A stretch of DNA of 64,000 bases from Ephydatia muelleri (taxonomy: Eukaryota > Porifera > Demospongiae > Spongillida > Spongillidae). Numbering within the stretch: position 1 is the first letter of the stretch; every line of letters starts with the position of its first letter. Location: positions 5,241,772-5,305,771 of the forward strand of contig JABACO010000015.1 in assembly GCA_013339895.1 (NCBI GenBank), read 5' to 3'. Shown one piece after another: positions 52,606-63,985 of this stretch. Made by a program: the position numbers and the translations under genes. The notes under the pieces are model-generated. The model saw only the letters and a program-made list of their open reading frames with translations, made no database searches and was not told the DNA's origin.

Positions 52606-53870
52606 CCGGTCATGCCGAGGAAGACTGCTATAAGAGAAAAAGAGAAGAAAGTCAACGAAGCAGAGGTACTCAGTGTTACCACTGTAAAAAGCAAGGACAC
52701 ATGTCGTGGGAATGCCCAGAAAAAGTATGGTGTGCAAGGAACGGAGGGACTGGAGACGTAAAGGTGGCAGACCAATGTACAAGACGGGCAAGGTGGAGGG
52801 ACAAAAGGTCACAGATATTCTTCTTGACACGGGTTGTTCGAGAACAATGGTCCGTCTGAATTTGGTTGCCATGGAGAAGATCATTGTTGGAAGGGTCGCG
52901 ACAATCACCTGTGCACATGGAGACACCAAACTTCATCCCCTTGCTTTAGTGGAGGTAGAACTGGATGGATCTCATATTCAGGTGGAAGCGGCTTTATCAG
53001 AGGAACTACCTGTGTCTGTTTTGTTGGGAACAGATGTTCCCGAGTTAACGCATTTGATAAGTGGGACAGGATCAAGCATCAACTTAGTAAGTCAAGAGCA
53101 AGTGATGGTGGTGATGACAAGAGCCAAAGCCAAGCAGCAGCTGGAAGAAGAACTGATTAGAAAGGAAAAAGAGCTTTTGTCTGGTGCACAATCTAATACA
53201 CTTGTTCGTGTAAATGAACCTGTTGCATGCGATAATGTTGTTCCCTCTAGGTCGGAGAGTGAAGCTGGTCAAGCGGAACAACAGTCCCCTAGGAAGAATT
53301 CAAAGCTGACTAAGGATCAAAGACGAGAGATCAGGAAAAAGGCTCAGGAGACGGAAAAGTCACGGGAGGGAGGCAATTCAGAGTATCCGGACATAACGAT
53401 TGAGGACTTGAAGAAGCTGCAAGCTGAAGACCCAACCCTAGCGGAAGTACTAAGGGCAGCGGATCGGTCAGCAAATGACAGAAACGAATCGGTAGCAGAA
53501 TACTTTAGGAGGGAGGGGCTCGTATATCGGAGATGGACACCAAAGGGGCGGAGCTCAACATTTCAAGTGGAACAGTTAGTATTACCGAAGCGCTGTCGAG
53601 GTACGGTACTCAAGCTCGCACATGACGTTACCTTAGGCGGTCATCTAGGGAAGGAGAAAACGGGTTGTCGTTTATTGAGACGATTTTATTGGCCGACGTT
53701 ATTTAAGGACGTGGCAGAGTTTTGCAAAGGGTGCCCGACATGCCAGAGATCGGCACAGAGGAGCATCAAACGTGCTCCATTTGGTGCCATACCAATACAC
53801 TGTTGTTTACAGAGCTGGGGATCACAACAAGAATGCTGATGCATTGTCTCGGGCAGCAAGATAGTTTGCT
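52606..53870 (+). pseudogene. Zinc knuckles, protease, integrase zinc domain and RNase H tail
   Basis: Resumes with HAEEDC, completing the first knuckle, then CYHCKKQGHMSWEC (second CCHC). After a frame change comes the protease (ILLDTGCSRTMV, VSVLLGTDVPEL). A charged linker leads to LPKRCRGTVLKLAHDVTLGG, H-x-C..C zinc part FYWPTLFKDVAEFCKGCPTC. Near 53808 the frame changes to RAGDHNKNADALSRAA, the end of RNase H. RT and integrase core are missing. Confidence 0.75.
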
Positions 53871-53890
53871 GCAACAGAAGGAGGATGATA

Positions 53891-54021
53891 TGTGACGGAT
53901 GCCGTCACCAAGAACAATTTGAATACGCATGCGCGGTTTTTGTGATACATTGCGTGCAATACTGCTGATTAGAGAGTTGAACAGCCTGAGTGTTGACATT
54001 ATATACGTGCATTCCGTCACA
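53891..54021 (+). repeat. 3' LTR of the gag-pol remnant
   Basis: Starts TGTGACGGATGCCGTCAC and ends CATTCCGTCACA, so the termini are inverted repeats of eight bases. A purine tract (AACAGAAGGAGGATGATA) lies directly upstream. Confidence 0.7.
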
Positions 54022-54235
54022 GTGGTAACACTCCCAAGGCCAAAATAGTGGCAGAGCTATTATGGCCGCCTTAGTTTATTACTGGTTAGAGCTAACGCTC
54101 GATCAATCCTTTGCCGTTCCTATCCCCAAACTCCCCAACAAGAAAATGAACTGATTACTTAGTTGTTTTGTGTATTTGTTGGATTTGTCTTCATTCATGT
54201 ATTTATGTATTCCTACTCCAATAATACAAATAACC

Positions 54236-54560
54236 ATCACACTTGCAGTAGAGACTTATGGGTGTTGGGATACCGAGGCTAAGTGGGTGTTTTCTCAGCT
54301 TGCATCTCGACTGACCACAAGACAGAATTGTCTAAAGTCCACAGCCACTGCAGCCCCATGTGGAAGGCTGAGCCTGACTCTTGTTAGGGCGAAGTCAGGG
54401 CAATTCTCACCAGAACTGTGATTAGGACCATTTATCACTGTATATGTATTTCCGTGTTTGTATATTTCAAATAATAATATCCCCAGCCACTGCAGCCTTA
54501 TATGGAAGGATGAGTCTGACACTTGTTAGGCCGAACGTCAGGGCAATTCTCTCCAGAACA
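54236..54560 (+). pseudogene. AVETYG..W family fragment, copy 4
   Basis: LAVETYGCWDTEAKWVFSQL, ASRLTTRQNC, then CGRLSLTLVRA, matching the copy at 47160-47594. A second partial repeat of the GRLSLTLVR part follows near 54500. Confidence 0.55.
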
Positions 54561-54738
54561 ATCTTGAACTTTAATTAGTTACTTAATTGTGCATAAATAA
54601 AACATTTAGATTATTAAACTGTGATTAGGACCGTTGATTGCTGTATTTCTGTGTTTGTATATTCCAATGATAATAATAATAATTAATTTTAGTTGTCATT
54701 TTGTGTGTGTTGTACATGTACATGTGAAATTTTAATCA

Positions 54739-54993
54739 TTGGCAGACGCTCATGCTACAGGTCCGTGTTGCAAGTGCAATGGACCTAGTGCCCTCTGTCG
54801 ATCGTGTTCCTGCGTTAAAGCAAACAGTTTGTGTTCGGGTCATTGTGGCGCAGCACAAAATGGGCGATGTTCGAACCAGGGTCGTCCTGCCTCGTTGTCT
54901 TCCAGTCATCTGTCTTCACATGCTTTGTACTTTCATCGTGGGAAACCAAAGCATTTGTTTGCAGTCCTTCCAATTCTACAAAAAACTGGATGA
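54739..54993 (+). pseudogene. Cys-rich CKCNGP..C domain fragment
   Basis: Reads GPCCKCNGPSALCRSCSCVK, SLCSGHCGAAQNGRCSNQG. This regular Cys pattern is known to me from N-terminal parts of repeat-encoded proteins in sponges, often with the AVETYG family. It is open for 84 codons only; start and function unknown. Confidence 0.45.
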
Positions 54994-55601
54994 TCTGAAA
55001 TATGCAAAAGCATATCTAATCTTAGGCAGGGTTGGTTAAAGTGCATAGCATAACCAATATGAGTTGATTCTAGTACAGCTCACCTGTCAGCTGCATCTTT
55101 ATATTCCCGACACACCTTGCAAGTGTTTACTATACTGTACTCATCGGCAGCACGAATAATAATAAATCGTAATTGGCCTAATCCCCAATAATTATCTAAT
55201 GGTTGTACACGTCAGCTGAGCTGAGGTCACGGCTGTTTGCTTACATTGAAATCTTGGACATTAGGCCTCCTCCCCAAAAATATTGAAATAATTATGTAAT
55301 GCCCTAGCAACACCTTGACAACCTAGACCCCAATTTGCACTCGAGCAAGCACGAACAAAACAAGTACAATCGCCATTTTAAAGACACAAAACAATAGTAG
55401 CACTACTTTTCTATTTAAAGCCTAAGTCACATGATTTAGGCTTTTCGATACTTTTAGCTATAGCGTTCGAAAGCGGGCACATATCGAAGGACGTCTTCAC
55501 TACGGCGGGTTCTTTCTCCCCCAAGAGCAAATTTTGAGACCGAAAAAAAAGCGGAAAACTGAAGGCGACAAGTTGTTCTTACTATTTCCATTGTGTCTCT
55601 G
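54994..55601. other. Unassigned
   Basis: AT-rich sequence with no coding similarity. A short inverted pair (AAGCCTAAGTCAC..GATTTAGGCTT) occurs near 55420. Confidence 0.45.
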
Positions 55602-56937
55602 TTGCCACTAGTTTTTTTGACGCTGCTAGAATGGAATAAAGTTGTCGATTACTCACGCGGTAGAGTAACATTCATGTGAGATGCACGTTATAGCACGTAT
55701 AGAATAGTTTTAGGGTGGACCGTGTTTTTGTCTTTTGCATGGCTGGGGAATGGCTGCAACGTTGTGTGGTGCAATTGATAATAGGTGTTCTTTAACTATA
55801 GACATCAATCTTTGTGTCTTGTCGGGTATGGCCTGGTATGTCCGTTGTAAAGTATTGAACTTAGCATGTATAGATTCGGCCCCTTGTTCTCCCAAGAAGT
55901 TTCATGTATTATAGTACAAGTTGTTGAGCACAAGTAATTGAACTTACTGTTCCTTTTGTAGGCATTGAAAATATCTTGTCAGGACTAGTGTCAGCCAGCC
56001 GTGTCAACACCTGAGAGGCCATCTGCACTTCAGTTCGTGTAGGTGAAACACTACACTCATGTGTATTGTACTCACAAGCCCGCATGTCCCTTGTGCAAGT
56101 AATGCAATGGACCATTACATTACTTAGCAATGCCTGGACTAAGGGCGGGGCTGGCTGTAATTCTGATGGGATTACAGGTGTTTCAGAATAACAGCAGGGA
56201 CATTTAACATCATTGCAGTTAAATGCCCTGAACAGCTGCACAGTGCACATGGTGCACACTAGTGCTCTACATGGGAGCTCTAGTGGTTGGCACAAGACAT
56301 CCAGGCAGACTGAACAAAGAAGCTGTTCCATTACTGTATTCAATTGGCTTGCTAGTGGGGCATCCGGTAAGCAGTTTGGTGGTGCAATTCCCTTAATGTA
56401 GCCAATAATTGAATTGGCCTTGGAACGACCTCCGGGATGTCTAGTTTTTCTCAGTGGTCCTGTTTTGGGATGGCACATCTGGATGGTGGATGTGCATGTA
56501 TATGTGTATATGAGATTTAAGCTAGCTGCATGGTCATATACATGTGTACATGTATTAATACCTTGCAACATTCTTCATTATGGGCTTGCCATACATAGAC
56601 TGTCGTTGACGATTTGTATGGAGAAAGATGGTGTTCAGCATGTAGAGACTTGTCGAAGACTAGCTTGCACCGGTAACAAAAGAACAGAGGGTGAATGTCT
56701 GGGACATCATGGGTAATGTCAAACCCAAAGACACTGTGCAGATGCTTTGCAAACACTTTGCACTCATATGATGGTCTATTTTTCTCTCCTCTGTCTTTTA
56801 GAAATCTCCCACATACTCTACAGTGCTGCTGAACTTTCTCTCTGTGGTCATCCATCAAGCCTATATGCAACCGAAGCACAGATTATTCATAAGACTCACT
56901 GCCGTAGTGTACGTAGCGCGAAAAAAACTAGTGGCAA
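55602..56937 (-). mobile_element. N-RAG-type transposon (RAG1 N-terminus-like gene), internally deleted
   Basis: Inverted ends TTGCCACTAGTTTTTTT..CGCT at 55602 and, inverted, at 56937 (about 22 bp). The gene inside encodes the RAG1-like N-terminal zinc region and stops short of any catalytic core. A separate C-terminal exon lies only about 50 bp beyond the last N-terminal exon, so the middle was probably deleted. I found no clear target duplication. RAG1-N-like transposons (N-RAG-TP) were described in Aplysia. Confidence 0.72.
55710..56855 (-). pseudogene. RAG1 N-terminal-like zinc finger/RING protein, core deleted
   Basis: Exon 1 (56855-56562, ATG) reads QQHCRVCGRFLKDRGEKNRP, HSVFGFDITHDVPDIHPLFF, CYRCK, VYVWQAHNEECCK. 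Exon 2 (56478-55948) continues MCHPKTGPLRK, so the exon join completes a C-x2-C pair, then has CSVCLDVLCQPLELPCRALV, CTMC, CPCC (RING) and HCITCTRD..CEYNTHEC. Spacing and order match vertebrate RAG1: N-terminal Cys/His region with DxxxIHP..FC..C and W..H, then the C3HC4 RING and ZFA. Exon 2 ends at a GTAAGT donor. A tail frame 55895-55710 (EQGAESIHAKFNTLQRTYQA) looks like the C-terminal exon of a transposase family. The catalytic domain between is absent. Confidence 0.78.
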
Positions 56938-56941
56938 TTGC

Positions 56942-57400
56942 AGACTGATGTTTTCAGATAGTGATTTCATTTCTCTCCATGTTGCTATATACTAACCTCT
57001 TTGAAAAATTTGCAGGGCGTCCGTAGAACAAACCTGAAGTGCACCCCCTTCTACGTCACGCGTGATGATTAGTGCAAAAAGAGGATGCGCGCTTTTAGGA
57101 ATTGCTATGTATGGATTGCGCATATGGCATAATAAGGACTAGACAGATAGTGGAAGGGTTCTCTGCACTCATTCGACTTCAAATGGGCAGGATAACGTTG
57201 TTTGTTTGATTCGCGCGATGCATGTTTATAATGAGGATCGGCTTTAGTTTATACATCCATTTACGGTATCGTTCTAATTACATCCCTAGTGTCCAGCCGC
57301 AAACAGCCGTGAGGTGAAAGTACAGATTCGTAATCTTTTGAATTAATAATTAATCCGACCTTTACCACCAGCTCATAAGGCTAGGGGTGACCCTCGAATC
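56942..57400. other. 5' flank of the UNC93-like gene
   Basis: No coding similarity. The presumed promoter and 5' UTR of the next gene. Confidence 0.5.
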
Positions 57401-60400
57401 ATGTTAACGGATGACCATGTTACCCAGTCGTCTCTCAGCAAAAGCGAGGGTGAAGCTGACATCAAGCAACGGAAGATGTCGGAAAAAACTGACGCCGAAA
57501 CCCACGATCAAACAGACGGAACAACAAACAAGGGCGATCGAACCAAGAAGACGCTGGTTAGGCAAGCGTACACCAACATCTATGGTCTCGGCGCGAGCAT
57601 TTTCTTCCTCTCTTGCGGATTCGGGGGTCTTCGCAACATTCAAAGCAGCATTAATTCGAACGCTGGTCTAGGAGTTGTCACGTTGTCGATATTGTACGCG
57701 CTGTTCATGGTATCAAGCCTCTACACTCCGGGATTGATTAACGCCTTCGGCACAAAGTACGTGTACTTGGCTGGCGTGTCAGGGTACTTCCTCTACACAG
57801 CTGCAAACTACTATTCGACCTGGTACACGCTGATTCCAGCTTGCGTCATAGCCGGTCTGGCATCAGGGCCTGTGTGGGCGGCATCGAGGGTACATATTAT
57901 TCAGGTTGCCATAGAAATGGCACCATTTTTGAAAGAAAGCAGAGACACCGTTATTAGTCAGTTTGTTGGGATAGTTTACCTGGCCTTTCAGCTGTCATCA
58001 GTCCCAGGGAATCTAGCGTCCTCACTGATTCTGTACTTGACTGACAAAGACGCCTATGGCAATAGCACACTAAACACCACCAACGCTAGTCTGTGCACCG
58101 CGGGAACCAGGAAAATCGAGCAGAAGTACATCTACATGCTGATATCAGTGTACATGGCCTTCATGACGGCGAGTCTAGTTATCGCTGCACTGACTGTGGA
58201 CAACACTAGGAGAGCACAGAAGCAGTCTTGGAAAGCGAAGATCAAGACTGTGTTTGATGTGGAGGTTTTTAAGATGCTGTTCACGTGGAAGATGGCGCTC
58301 ATTTTTCCCATGGGAATGTACGCAGGAATGGAGCTCTCGTATTTCACAGGGACGTTTGCAAAGGTAAAGTTAGCATTTTTTGACAACACATGTACATAGG
58401 TACATGCGCGGTGGTTCCCAAGATGTAACATTGCCATAACTTGAGAGAACCAAAGTAGTTAGAGCTGATATGTAAATCTCTTGTGTCGTGTCATTGCCCA
58501 GCTGGCATTGCAACAGCTGCAACTTTACCCACTGCAGTATTTGATTGCATCTTTTCCTAGTCTATTTGTCCTGCAATATATTCACATCCATGCAAGAATC
58601 GTCCATACATAGACGAATCTCACTTTTATTTTCGAATTGAATTTCATTTTCTGTGTAGTAAAGATCAGTCTAAATGTAACTAATACCTAGTGTTCACAAA
58701 GGCATATGCAGTGGAACAGGATTAATTTTAAGCTACCCTTCTATTTAAAATTGAAAAGTTAGTGCCATTTGCGCAATAATGAGCACCCAATTACAGTAAC
58801 AAGGTAATTAACTTTAACTGTTTAATGCCGAGAAACACATATCTGCGTCAAAATTATCGTTACCAGACCCTTTGAAACATAGTACCAATTAGAAGTTATT
58901 CATGTTCATGGCTTCACTTTGTATTGTTGAAACCCTTCTTCCTGCTACCCAACATTTCTCTTCTGCCTCGTTTAGTTGATTTTGGACAATTCCACTGTAG
59001 CTAAACAAAAAATATTCCGGCGTTAATCGGTTAAAATTGAATTGAACCGACAGTAAATGATACTTGGGTATCATTAGAAGAAAAAAAAAGGATAACTGTA
59101 TGCAAATCATATTTTAGCTTTGTACTCAAGATAATTAGGAGATTCTTGAAGCAATTCGTGTACATGTACATATCAATGGAAAGCTCATTCGAATTGACAA
59201 ATAACTGTTTATGGCTGTACTGTTGACATTTATAACACTGTTGTATTGTATCAAAGGTTGCAACTGTGGTAGCACATTTGATATATTTGTTTCCAGAAAA
59301 AAATAATCTGTTCAAAATCAAACTTAGGATATTAGGTATCTTTCTTAAGCTGTTGTAATGACAAAACTACTAGTCAATGTGTCATCTGATGTGTGTTTAT
59401 GCATTTCTTGATCACACAGACTTGAGGCAAGCTGGGTGCATTGGCATTTAGAAGGCTGTCTTTTATTGTGTGTATGTGTGTGTTGTGTGCATGTACTCTG
59501 TATACATTTTGACTTTTATGCGATGGTTAGTTATTTATATTGTTTCTTTGTGTACAGGATTACATCTCGAACTGCCTTGGGGTTAGCCAGGTGGGTTTTG
59601 TCCTTATCGTATTTGGTGCAGCCAGTGCCATCATGAGTGGGTTCATAGGGCGGCTGATCAAATATGTCCCTCATTTTGTATTCATCATTGTTGCTGGTCT
59701 GGTGTCCGCTGGGCTTCTTGTTTTCCTTCTACTGTGGAATCCAGTACCCAGCTATGCCATGGTGTATTCCTTTGCACTGATCTGGGGATTGACTGATTCA
59801 GTGTGGGATACCCTATCATCAGGTAGTGTATTTTTGATGTACTAAGACATGCATAATTTGATGTCAGTCAGAGTATATCCCCATGGTTTTGGCTTCAATG
59901 TCAAGTATCACTCTGCTCCTCCCCCCCCCCCCCCTTCCTTAATTCCCCTCCCTCCCTCCAGGATTCATAGCACTCCTGTTCCCGGGCAAGCCCCACTATG
60001 CATGCAGTTGCAGTAGGGTGGCCGTGGCCTTTGGCAATGCAGTGGGTTTCCTGATAGCCAAAGTAGCCGAGCCTCCCTACGTCCGTGTGGTTATAATGCT
60101 GATCTGGCTGGTGGTCACCATTGGTTCTTACTTTGTGCTAGTAGCAAGGACCAGGACACTCGAACAGATATTTCTCTATCAGGTATACTGCCCGACGAAA
60201 GCTGTGGCCAAGGAGAGAGCGAGGCAACCGTCTCTGATATCGCCGAACGTGCCTGTTGGCGCCATGCCTCCGCTTGATGCCTCTCACCGCCCCGACCTGA
60301 TGGTGCACCATTTGGTGACTCAGGTGAACCCCGTCTCTCGCACAAGGTGCAAAACGAGCTTTCACCGGCAGTGCCACATGCTGTTCTCACACCACTTCAT

Positions 60401-60536
60401 TGTCGGACACCCGTTCTACCCACACGCCCACGGGACCACTCCACACGATCCGGATTTCGTATGGAGAGTTCCCGTGAACCGCTCGATGTCATATGTGGAA
60501 GCTGTGGATGCAGAACATGTCGAAACCGATGTTTAA
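57401..60536 (+). CDS. UNC93-like major facilitator family membrane protein
   Basis: Three exons: 57401-58363, 59558-59822, 59962-60536 (phases 0, 1), 600 residues. After a hydrophilic, acidic N-terminus come GASIFFLSCGFGGLRNIQSS and INSNAGLGVVTLSILYALFM, the signature start of UNC93A-type proteins (GLRNLQSS, GLGT). The chain shows about eleven hydrophobic segments and an N-glycosylated loop (NSTLNTTNAS). Exon 2 opens DYISNCLGVSQVGFVLI and includes VYSFALIWGLTDSVWDTLSS; exon 3 has the last membrane spans and a long cytoplasmic His/Pro-rich tail. UNC93 proteins regulate potassium channels or traffic receptors; the substrate here is unknown. Intron 1 is 1.2 kb. Confidence 0.9.
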
Positions 60537-60830
60537 TTTGATGTCATATGTGGAAACTGTGTATGCAGAACATGTCGAAACCAATGTTTAATTTGATTTC
60601 TGCACATTAAATGCTTTTAGTTTATGATATCATTCTGCTTTATTATCTGCTGTGATTGCATGCATATTATATACCTAAATAAAGATGTTTTTCACTTGGA
60701 GCTTAAACATTACTATTGAAAGCTAAGGTGTTCGAATTGGTCAATTATTTCAGTTAAATGGCTGTTAATCCTTCGCCATGTTCACTGTTATCGTCATACA
60801 AATCACTACATGTCCAGCAATCCCGGACAT
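60455..60830. repeat. UNC93 3' end, source of the duplicate at 40.6 kb
   Basis: Includes the last coding codons and 3' UTR. A 60-bp unit (TTTAATTTGATGTCATATGT, GGAA, GCTGTG..GCAGAACATGTCGAAACC) is itself tandemly duplicated at 60487-60600. Confidence 0.8.
60678..60683 (+). terminator. Poly(A) signal of the UNC93-like gene
   Basis: AATAAA 142 bp after the stop codon. Confidence 0.6.
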
Positions 60831-62065
60831 GAATAATTGAATACGCGTATAAAATTTATTGAACGGGAAGTGAATGGGGAAATGTCTACTAACAGGCACG
60901 GTTCTTGTACGGAAGCTAAATCTTAAGTCTACCAGGCAGATTATGGTAGTAATAATAATAGACTATCTTTTTCCCATTCTGATCTCCGTTAAAATGTGTT
61001 CAGTACAAATTAGAAACGCAGTTTTGTGTTTATTACAGACTTTGTACATGGAACATGCCATTGTTTTGCTTGTTCTATTTATTTCCAATTACTTTGACAG
61101 AAACTTCAAGTCTACCGGATGGAATATGAAGGCTGAACTATTGAGATAACCTTCAGATCAAGTCGTATATTTTTGAGACCTACACACAAGATTAGAATGT
61201 CACTTTAGTGTACCCTACTTCAAAATCTGGGGCAATATATGATGAATTATTCATGAATAATACGTCACGTTTTCAATGTACAATGTATTATCAGTAGCTG
61301 CCATAGAGCTAGAGCTGCCTGACTTTGGACTTATTTAACATTGTAAACTGCAAGGCCGTACGCACACATTATCAAAAATAGCAGGACGTACCACTGCGTG
61401 ACAACGTGCCGTATTCTACGCAGAGGGGGGTGGGGGGGGTTGACGGTTCCCTCCCCAAAGCGAGGTCACCTTCACCATTGAGTAAGTATACCGTACAGGG
61501 GTGGATAAAGGGTCTGAAGCGTACAGCCCCCCCTCCCCCCCCCCCCCCCACCTCCGCTTTTCGTATCGCGGGTCTGACCTGCAAACCCCTCTCCTGTGTC
61601 CGCCCTTGTCGTATGATGCATGTGAACCAAATTCGACCCTCTTCCTGAAGGCTGCGTACGCCCATGGGTATACAGAGCTATGCCATACCTGCATACGTAC
61701 ATAGCTGTATGCGGACACATATGCTGGTATTCGCGTACGCAGACCAGTATGCCACGCAAACACGTCTCATGAAATTAACCCGCAAACCAGTTATTGTTTT
61801 ACAAATGATATCTGGATAGCGTCCTAACTCTGCATGGTCGTGGTGGTGGTGGTGGTGGTGTGACAATGCAGCATTGATTTAACGATAATATATACGCATA
61901 CACTGCCGTTGCGGAATTGATACATTATACGCGATCCGTTTCTTCGTTGTCCCTCCAGACGCGAGTGAAGTTTTTTTAATGATATTCATCAATCATCAAT
62001 CAATCCTATATTGAACCTGCTGCCGCAGGTTCAGATAGTGCTTATTCAGTTTTTTGCTTCTTAAA
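60831..62065. other. Unassigned, with G/C-rich MITE-like block
   Basis: Near 61420-61620 a G-run/C-run block (GGGGTGGATAAAGGGTCTGA, CCCCTCTCCTGTGTCCGCCC) resembles TE ends. No gene recognised. Confidence 0.45.
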
Positions 62066-63221
62066 ATGGAATCAACGAATCACGGAGAAGGACCAGTTGC
62101 CGCCAGCAAAAGACGGTATAGACCATTGAATGATGTGCTTCCACCTTTGGAAACATTGGTGGTAGCAATTGAAGGATCCGTCGACCCTGATGGTGTCTGC
62201 TGTCTGTCCATACCCAATCGTGTGTTGGGTGACTGGGCAAATAATCGAGAGAAGAATACAAGCTTCGTAGCACTAGCAAACGAGTACATCGTGGACGAAG
62301 CAATTACGCTGAATCCAGAAGCAGCGCGCTTAGAGGATTTACTTTACCGTAAATCACTTGGCGTGGTTTCAAAAGTAAGAGCTGCAAGAGGCGTGAATAG
62401 AAAGAATGCGCTACTTCGTTCCACCACGATAACTATCCTGAATGGTGAAACGATTTCTGCTGCGGATTTACAAAGCGAGCTAAACGAAGTTACCTATATG
62501 AATGAAGAAGCGGATGCATTCATTGAAGGCTTGCAAGAAGAAGAGTAGGACCTATATAAAAGATGCGTTGAGTGAAGCCCAGGACTCACAGAACAACCCA
62601 GGAGGTAAGATTGATGCAGTCAGCAACCGGCATGCACGAAGAAAAATCCAAGAGGTGTCTGAACATGCAAACAAGGCGTTGGAATTTTTGTCTACTTATG
62701 GGCTTGTTGCAGAGTCGCTGAAAGTCCACACCACTTCTGGCAAGACGTTCTACATACCTTTCTCAGATGATGCGGCCTCCGAGAACGAGGACACTGTGGA
62801 TTTGCGAGTTCTATACATTTTAGATAGGTATGGAGTAAGTGATGCCTTCTACCACGAACTTGCAATGCTTTTTAGCGAGTTACCGAGATCTCGTGCAGTT
62901 AAAAAAGCTCGTACGGATCTCAACCACACGATGCAACTAACACGCATCCCGGGACATGAAGGTGCCTATCGCTCTTTCGAACGGTCATTGTGCGAACAAT
63001 TATCCACCATGGTAAGCATGAATGTGTTATGTACATGTATTCTAATACTTGCCTGTATGCAACAGATCGCTCAAGATGCTACAAGTTTTCAACCTAACCA
63101 GAAAATTAAAGTTAGGATATCTGGTGACGGAGCAAAGTTTTCACGGACGTCAAGCTTTGTTTTGCTTTCGTACGCCATTCTGATGCCAATTGGTCGTTAT
63201 CTCTGGTATCGTACTATTTGA
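62066..63221 (+). pseudogene. Transposase-like family protein with SGDGA motif, 5' part
   Basis: ATG 62066 begins MESTNHGEGPVAASKRRYRP. The frame runs to 62548 (FVALANEYIVDEAI, TITILNGETISAADLQSELN), where a one-base slip at the poly-GAA stretch moves to RTYIKDALSEAQDSQ and SNRHARRKIQEVSEHANKAL, then YIPFSDDAA and LYILDRYGVSDAFYHELAML. An intron 63012-63065 (ATG/GTAAGC, AACAG/ATC) leads to KIKVRISGDGAKFSRTSSFV and LLSYAIL, after which similarity stops. The block VRISGDGAKxxRxxNF..LS is the hallmark of a large repeat-encoded family in cnidarians and sponges. The C-terminal half is missing. Confidence 0.58.
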
Positions 63222-63599
63222 GAGCAGAAGTCTCGTGAGCAGACGACACATCAAATGACGCAAGGTATTACATAATGACATACGTTTATGATAATTATGC
63301 TCGGTTGTAATGAATTTGTCTTGAATTTAGTTCATGGATGCTTAATGTTCTTTTCATGATACACGTATATTATAATCAGACTGATTTTTAGCGAATACTG
63401 AACGTGTTTGGAATTCAATTTGAAAAAATTAATTTTAGTTAATTGATTTGAATTAATAATTTCTTGTCTTGCAACATGATAAATCATTTTAAAAGGTGAC
63501 AAATTTATTGGTGAAATCAGAATTCTCAAATCTCTATCACAACTTTACATATTCACTCATGTCCTCCATTTCTGGCCATGACCAGCTTTTCAGCATTTC
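63222..63599. other. Unassigned AT-rich
   Basis: No feature recognised. Confidence 0.45.
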
Positions 63600-63920
63600 A
63601 GCAATTGTGAAATGTTGTGATTGCATGAGCATGTGAGTGTGTGTATGTGAGTGTGTGTGGGTGTGTGCATATCAGTCGTTGCATTCGCACTGAGACGTGA
63701 CAGAGATAATAATTACATAGCACAGCACAAAAAATGTACTACACCTATTTTTGAAGGCGTTTCCTCCTGAGCATCCCACAAACCACAGTATGATCCGAAT
63801 GGTTGCGAATCAATTCTGCGAATCAACTAATCCGATCTGGCGTCACTGATCGGATAATAACCTGCTTGCTGTATTCGCATGCATGCATGGCTGACGTGGC
63901 ATTTACCGCATGGCATAGTA
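63600..63920. repeat. Downstream member of the segmental duplication (matches 41440-41770)
   Basis: TTGTGATTGCATGAGCATGT, then the TTTTTGAAGGCGTTTCCTCC and GTATGATCCGAATGGTTGCG blocks match 41440-41770 in the same orientation. Confidence 0.88.
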
Positions 63921-63939
63921 TAAGTTAACGTAACGTATG

Positions 63940-63985
63940 GAATCGTTTCAGCGAAACGGGACCTTACGCATGTTTCTTCAAGATA
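63940..63985. mobile_element. MITE terminal fragment
   Basis: ATCGTTTCAGCGAAACGGGA, CCTTACGCATG and TTCTTCAAGAT match the end of the 8779-9040 MITE. The rest lies beyond the window. Confidence 0.55.

Larger units (their letters stand above)
48092..54021 (+). mobile_element. Ty3/gypsy-related retroelement, 5' truncated, PR-IN-RH order, split by insertion
   Basis: Gag (48092-49040) with a zinc-knuckle region split by the 49041-52605 element, then protease, an integrase zinc domain and an RNase H end, and a 3' LTR at 53891-54021. No matching 5' LTR is present upstream of gag. Integrase sequence before RNase H sequence fits the Gmr1-type domain order (PR-IN-RT-RH) after deletion of the integrase core and RT. 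Confidence 0.7.

Noticed and set aside
52515-52929. Frames crossing 52605 that appear to fuse palindromic sequence with gag
   Set aside because: They arise from the TIR of the inserted element joined to the gag zinc region.
60115-60390. Minus frames of 79-91 codons over UNC93 exon 3
   Set aside because: Antisense shadows of the conserved last exon.
61372-61763. Minus and plus frames up to 115 codons around the G/C-run block
   Set aside because: Low-complexity Gly/Pro runs from poly-G/poly-C; no conserved motif.
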